Of a stretch of DNA of 64,000 nt, positions 60,182 through 64,000 are shown piece after piece; the stretch's first letter is position 1, and each line of letters begins with the position of its first letter. Where the stretch lies: positions 903,001 to 967,000 of the forward strand of contig NC_087100.1 of NCBI RefSeq assembly GCF_963855985.1, given 5' to 3'. A program made the translations under genes and the position numbers. This stretch comes from Ostrinia nubilalis. Lineage: Eukaryota > Arthropoda > Insecta > Lepidoptera > Crambidae. The notes under the pieces were generated by a model. The model saw only the letters and a program-made list of their open reading frames with translations, made no database searches and was not told where the DNA came from.

Positions 60182-61429
60182 TTATTTATTTTTAAACAAA
60201 ATCATTTTTTTTAAGTAATTTCTATCTGATAAATTGCTTTGTTTCGCGTCATGCTTCATTCTTAAATCAACGTAAAACTTAACAATAACCTTAACTAATA
60301 AATGCAAATGATTACAATCATGATCATCGTTAGTTTTTAAACCAACACAATAATTTGATGAATCAGCTATGTACATAATTAAACTATTAATATTTACATT
60401 TCCTTTAAACATTTTCAAAAACTTTTCGCACGATTGAATGATTTTTATTAATCCAGTTGAGGGGTATATTAAGCCTCCTCTGTCCTTTATATTAATTAAC
60501 GAGTTGAAAAAATTTTCTTTTTCTCCTAGCATAAGCATTTGGCATACATAACAAGTAACCACTTTTATAATTTTTCTTGCTATGAAACCTGCGATATAGA
60601 CAGTGACATGATGCGTATAATCATCTAACTGGTTTGACATAATATTATCTAAAAAACAATCAAAGTCTTCATCATTTAAATTATAAAGTTCCATTATGTT
60701 TTTTTCAAAGCTTGGTGTTGTTTCGTTCATAGTGTCTATTGCCTTTTTGGTGGAACTTACTGTCAATATTGAATTTGGAATTAGGAAACCATCCGATTGC
60801 ATCTTAATTTTAATTCTGATAATATTTTTTTTATATGCAGATTTAAATTGTACTACATTAGGGTTGTCATTAAACCCACCCCTAACCCTCATTTTCCCAA
60901 AAAACATTTCTAAAAAATCCTGGCTGATTTTGTATACAGTCAAAAACCTTAACTTTCCTTTAGTGACCAAGTCATCGTACATATTGAGCGCACTGTGCAG
61001 GCAAACAATAAAACCTACGAATCCTGTTTTACGGGCTGACTCTACAACTAAATTGCCGTTTGGTAACAATAAATTACTTAAATAATCCTGCCAAATTTCT
61101 GTCTGTTCTTTAGCCTTTTGGATATTGGCACTACACAACGCTTTTTTATTCCCAGGTGCTAGTGTAGACCGACTATTTAAAATATCGAATGCGTCATTAA
61201 CAATATTAATAAATCGTATGGTCGCTTCACACCCACTGAATTGTTCAAATCTATTTGCATTGCAAAATGAAAGTGCGTCGGCCACGGATTTGCTTAGTAA
61301 TTGCACGGCCAAACGAACTTTCATTTTTTGTTTTCCAAACAAAATATGTGCCTGTTTTAATTTGTTCGCTAAATGTAACCCTTTTTCGGACTGTAGCTCT
61401 AGTAGTAGACCGAGATCTAGTTTCCGTCT
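60182..61429 (-). pseudogene. P-superfamily (THAP9-like) transposase, C-terminal half
   Basis: This open frame continues the transposase begun at 61417-62364 but in a different frame. It opens with LLLELQSEKGLHLANKL and QAHILFGKQKMKVRLAVQLL, conserved in P-element and THAP9-type proteins. The FLEMFFGKMRVRGGFNDNPN motif holds the expected third catalytic acid of the RNase H-like core. YIAGFIARKI with paired cysteines (CYVC) follows, and it ends MILFKNK. The first frame stops (TAG, 61417-61419) after IDKDGN and this frame is open only from 61429, so one frame-changing lesion separates them. The region between the motifs is shorter than usual, suggesting a small deletion. Call and orientation are firm; functionality is doubtful. 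Confidence 0.88.
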
Positions 61430-62364
61430 TTATCGATTAAGCTTCCAAATTCACCAAAAGTATTTCGTATAAGCTTAATCATGTGGCAGGGGTCGTAAAA
61501 TACATTTATTCTTCTATTATCAAACAGGAAATACGGTTTTAGATTTTTCAAATCAAAATTACACCCTAAATGTGTCGCCATAGCGATATTGGATGCAGCA
61601 CCATCAAATGTCAAGCCACAAACAATAATATTAATGTCAAATAACATTCGAAGTGCCATTTTAACAACATTTGCTCGCTGTACACCTGTCATGGCATGTA
61701 TGAAAAAATATCCAATTGGAAGTATCCAATTAAAATTTACAGCTGTTACCAACAAAACTAAAGCCTGTGTGGCTAAAGGTAGGCTATCGTCGGTGACATT
61801 CGTGCCTGTATCGACATAACCTTTGAATTTATTTTCGGTCCCATCCCATACTAACCCTTTTCGTATAGCCATTTCGTCCAAGCTTAAATTAACGATAACT
61901 TCGTTGGTGCAATTTTTTGCTAATGCCTCCAAAGTATCAAAACTCTCCGAGGTGAACCCTGGTTCCGCGTCAACTTTTTTATACCAGCGTGACAATGTAG
62001 CTGGGTGAGGTAAAACCGTATTAAAAGAATTTCTTACAAAATTATATGCTCTGGGAGAATAAAAATTTAATTGTAGAGCAAAAGCCCTCAATTCTGGGGA
62101 AAATGATTTGCTCACAGTGGAGCTTTTTGCTTTTTTTAAATACCTGACAAAGAAATCTTTGTTTTGTATATTCATTCCTGACATAATGTGAAATTCGTCC
62201 TGATTTAATTTCTTTTTTAAACTGGATATTATGTCAGAAAATTTTGTAACTTTATTTTTAAGCCGTCTATTTTGTTGTTTCAGTGCTTTTATTTTTTTAT
62301 TCTTGAGGAAAGTTTTATGTTTCAATTTGTTTATTTCTTCTTCTTTTCTTCGGTTGTCTTCAGC
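61417..62364 (-). pseudogene. P-superfamily (THAP9-like) transposase, central exon
   Basis: This exon begins at AEDNRRKEEE after the acceptor TGGTTTTTCAG. A basic coiled-coil follows (KNKKIKALKQQNRRLKNKV), of the type that dimerises P-element transposase. The catalytic region comes next: LRAFALQLNFYSPRAYNFVR, LSLDEMAIRKG (first Asp) and GLTFDGAASNIAM (second Asp), ending in the FYDPCHMIKLIRN motif. The frame ends at a TAG just after IDKDGN, where family members normally continue. Phase 0 matches the two upstream exons at 63534 and 63790. Insertions in the adjoining intron suggest an old, immobile copy or a captured gene. Confidence 0.88.
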
Positions 62365-62453
62365 CTGAAAAACCATAACATTATAAATATATATGTGCGT
62401 ACAGGTCTTTAAACTTCATGACACGTGTTTAACACTGAATATACCTACATATA

Positions 62454-62717
62454 CAGGGTGTTAGGTAAATGGGTATATGAGCCGATACTAGCCCATGTTA
62501 ACATGGGCATATAAATGGTATGGTGAAGTCAGAAAATTGATATCATCATTTAATTTTTTTTAATTTTCATACAAAATAAATTTTATAAAATCCGATTTGT
62601 ATGAAAATTAAAATAATTAAATTTAAGATATCAATTTTCTGACTTCACCATACCATTTATATGCCCATGTTAACATGGGCTAGTGTCGGCTCATATACCC
62701 ATTTACCAAACACCCTG
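62454..62717. mobile_element. Long-hairpin MITE, TA-flanked
   Basis: The inverted arms of roughly 120 bp begin CAGGGTGTT and are about 95% complementary over the first 90 bp. Each arm contains the palindrome CCCATGTTAACATGGG. TA flanks both ends, as for Tc1/mariner-type MITEs. It lies in the intron of the P-type transposase gene. Confidence 0.85.
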
Positions 62718-62834
62718 TATAGAGATTGCATTATGCAGGGCGTTAAGAAATTGCGTGCCACACCATAGAAGTAGGTTAAGTATCGATTAAGGAACACAGG
62801 AAAAAAAGAAAACAAATGCAAGAGCAATATATTA

Positions 62835-63064
62835 CTAGCTGACCCGGCAGACGTTGTCCTGCCCAGTAATCAATCGACACCTACCCTACACCTACCCAAT
62901 ACCTACCCTACTTACCCTACACGTACCCTACCTACCCTATGTGTTATTCTGGGTCTTTACCTACCTACATACCCAATTTCATCGTAATCTGTTTAGTAGT
63001 TTTTGCGTGAAAGAGTAACAAACATCACACTTATAAACTTTCGCCTTTATAACATTAAGTAGGA
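62835..63064 (-). mobile_element. Non-autonomous Helitron with internal CCTAC repeats
   Basis: On the minus strand it begins TCCTACTTAATG after A and ends GCCGGGTCAGCTAG before T. The internal TTTGTTACTCTTTCACGCAA is typical of lepidopteran Helitrons. A block of imperfect CCTAC/CCTAT repeats (62880-62940) lies close to its 3' end. It sits in the transposase intron. Confidence 0.85.
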
Positions 63065-63169
63065 TTTAATACCTACTAACTTAAAAAAGCAGTTTATCAT
63101 TAAATTTCCAGGTTTCAGGCAGTACCTATAGTTCACTCAAAGAATAATCCAAAAGCCGATGTAGTGTGT

Positions 63170-63400
63170 GAGCTGGAACTTCACCTTCGGCCTGATCGTC
63201 ACTTACCATCAGGTGAGATACAGGCCAAGAGCTTCCTCGTTGTGGATAAAAACAAAAAACAAAACTTAAGCAATTTCTTCAGATATGTGTTCAAGATGCC
63301 CAGACCAGAGCAGAGGGTTTTTTTTATGTGACAGGAGGCAAACGACGGATCACGGACAATTCCTGCCTCTAAGGGCAGCTCCGAAGCCAATATAATTACA
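63170..63400 (-). repeat. Dispersed lepidopteran repeat, copy 2
   Basis: The segment shares CAGGTGAGATACAGGCCAAG with 1905-2015 and TTTTTTATGTGACAGGAGGC with about 51565. The two parts lie together here, suggesting they belong to one longer element. Strand is arbitrary. Confidence 0.55.
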
Positions 63401-63533
63401 TTTCCTCAAAGGAGCAATGAAATCCCTTTGAACCTAATTAATGTAAAAGCTATTTATTTTCAAAAGTTGAAATTTTAATTAAACTATACATTACTGAGCT
63501 TTAAATCTTATTTACAGTTTATTTTATACTTAC

Positions 63534-63599
63534 ACATGACTGTATATTTTGAATTTCCTGTAAAATTCCATATTGCCTGTCTTGTGTTTCTTGTATTAT
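63534..63599 (-). CDS. P-superfamily transposase gene, internal exon
   Basis: A 22-codon exon reading IIQETQDRQYGILQEIQ and ending QSC joins in phase 0 to AEDNRR at 62364. Acceptor TTTGTTTTCAG and donor GTAAGT are both strong. It supplies Gln-rich linker sequence between the expected N-terminal THAP domain and the coiled coil. The call rests on splice sites and frame continuity. Confidence 0.65.
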
Positions 63600-63789
63600 C
63601 TGAAAACAAACAATGAAAATATTTGAACAAATCTGACATCAATGTGAAGTAATTTAATAACTGTCTTCTTTTCTTATTTTTTGTGGGAGCCTGAATTGAC
63701 GACATAATTAACCTTAAGCATCAGAAGATCAGATTAGGTAGTGGCCTACCTAATCTGAACAGTAACTGTAATAAAATAAAATAACTTAC

Positions 63790-63891
63790 ATATTGAGTAT
63801 GTATTTTAGAGGTTGGCTGTACATTGGACACTTTATGGATAGCTAGATCTTCTCCAGCACTTCCTCCTGTTTGTGGTAATGTCGGTATATC
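63790..63891 (-). CDS. P-superfamily transposase gene, upstream exon
   Basis: A 34-codon exon starting DIPTLPQTGGSAGEDLA and ending HTQY has acceptor TTTTTTTCAG and donor GTAAGT. It is open in the frame that continues into 63534-63599. It would follow the THAP zinc-finger exon, which must lie beyond the window edge. It has no domain of its own. Confidence 0.6.
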
Positions 63892-64000
63892 CTGAAAAAA
63901 ATATATTTATGACAAAATGGAATATTTATAAAAAATTACTTCATTAAACTTTTGGCATAATGAAGGCAAAGTGCCACACAATCCATATTAACAAATCAAT

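Overview
The window looks like a moth or butterfly (Lepidoptera) chromosome segment. It is AT-rich and carries typical lepidopteran repeats: short Helitrons with A|TC...CTAG|T ends, tRNA-headed SINEs, 3' ends of RTE-type LINEs, and MITEs. Species cannot be named from sequence alone.

The one host gene I can call with high confidence is a knirps/knrl/eagle-family orphan nuclear receptor (NR0A) on the minus strand. Its first coding exon (26521-26598) encodes zinc finger 1. An 18.6 kb intron follows, and exon 2 (6879-7916) encodes zinc finger 2, the family-specific C-terminal extension and a long Pro-rich tail with two CtBP-type motifs. The joined product is 371 aa with no ligand-binding domain. 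A 3' UTR probably runs to about 5990. The intron and the 33 kb upstream of the start exon hold no other convincing coding sequence. This fits a developmental transcription factor with large cis-regulatory flanks.

At the right edge (60182-63891, minus) lies a multi-exon P-superfamily (THAP9-like) transposase gene. Three phase-0 exons and a long C-terminal reading frame are visible. The frame is broken once near 61420, and the N-terminal THAP exon would lie beyond 64000.

Mobile DNA fills much of the rest. It includes a 1.5 kb element with 32-bp TIRs and a 9-bp target duplication that itself contains a SINE and a Helitron (3507-5002). There is an R4/Dong-type LINE inserted in a TAA repeat at a SINE tail (22290-24088), and a 1.34 kb piggyBac-type element (29898-31241). 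A 3.6 kb non-autonomous hAT element has a perfect 8-bp duplication (40248-43885), and many MITEs and hairpins are scattered throughout.

The most unusual object is at 28400-29622. It is a foldback-like element whose two opposed arms are each built from about 20 degenerate 15-16 bp units ending in ATATAA. The arms flank a GC-rich core and a long GCTT/GCAG microsatellite, with 10-bp near-identical outer termini and a CCACT duplication. I do not recognise its family.
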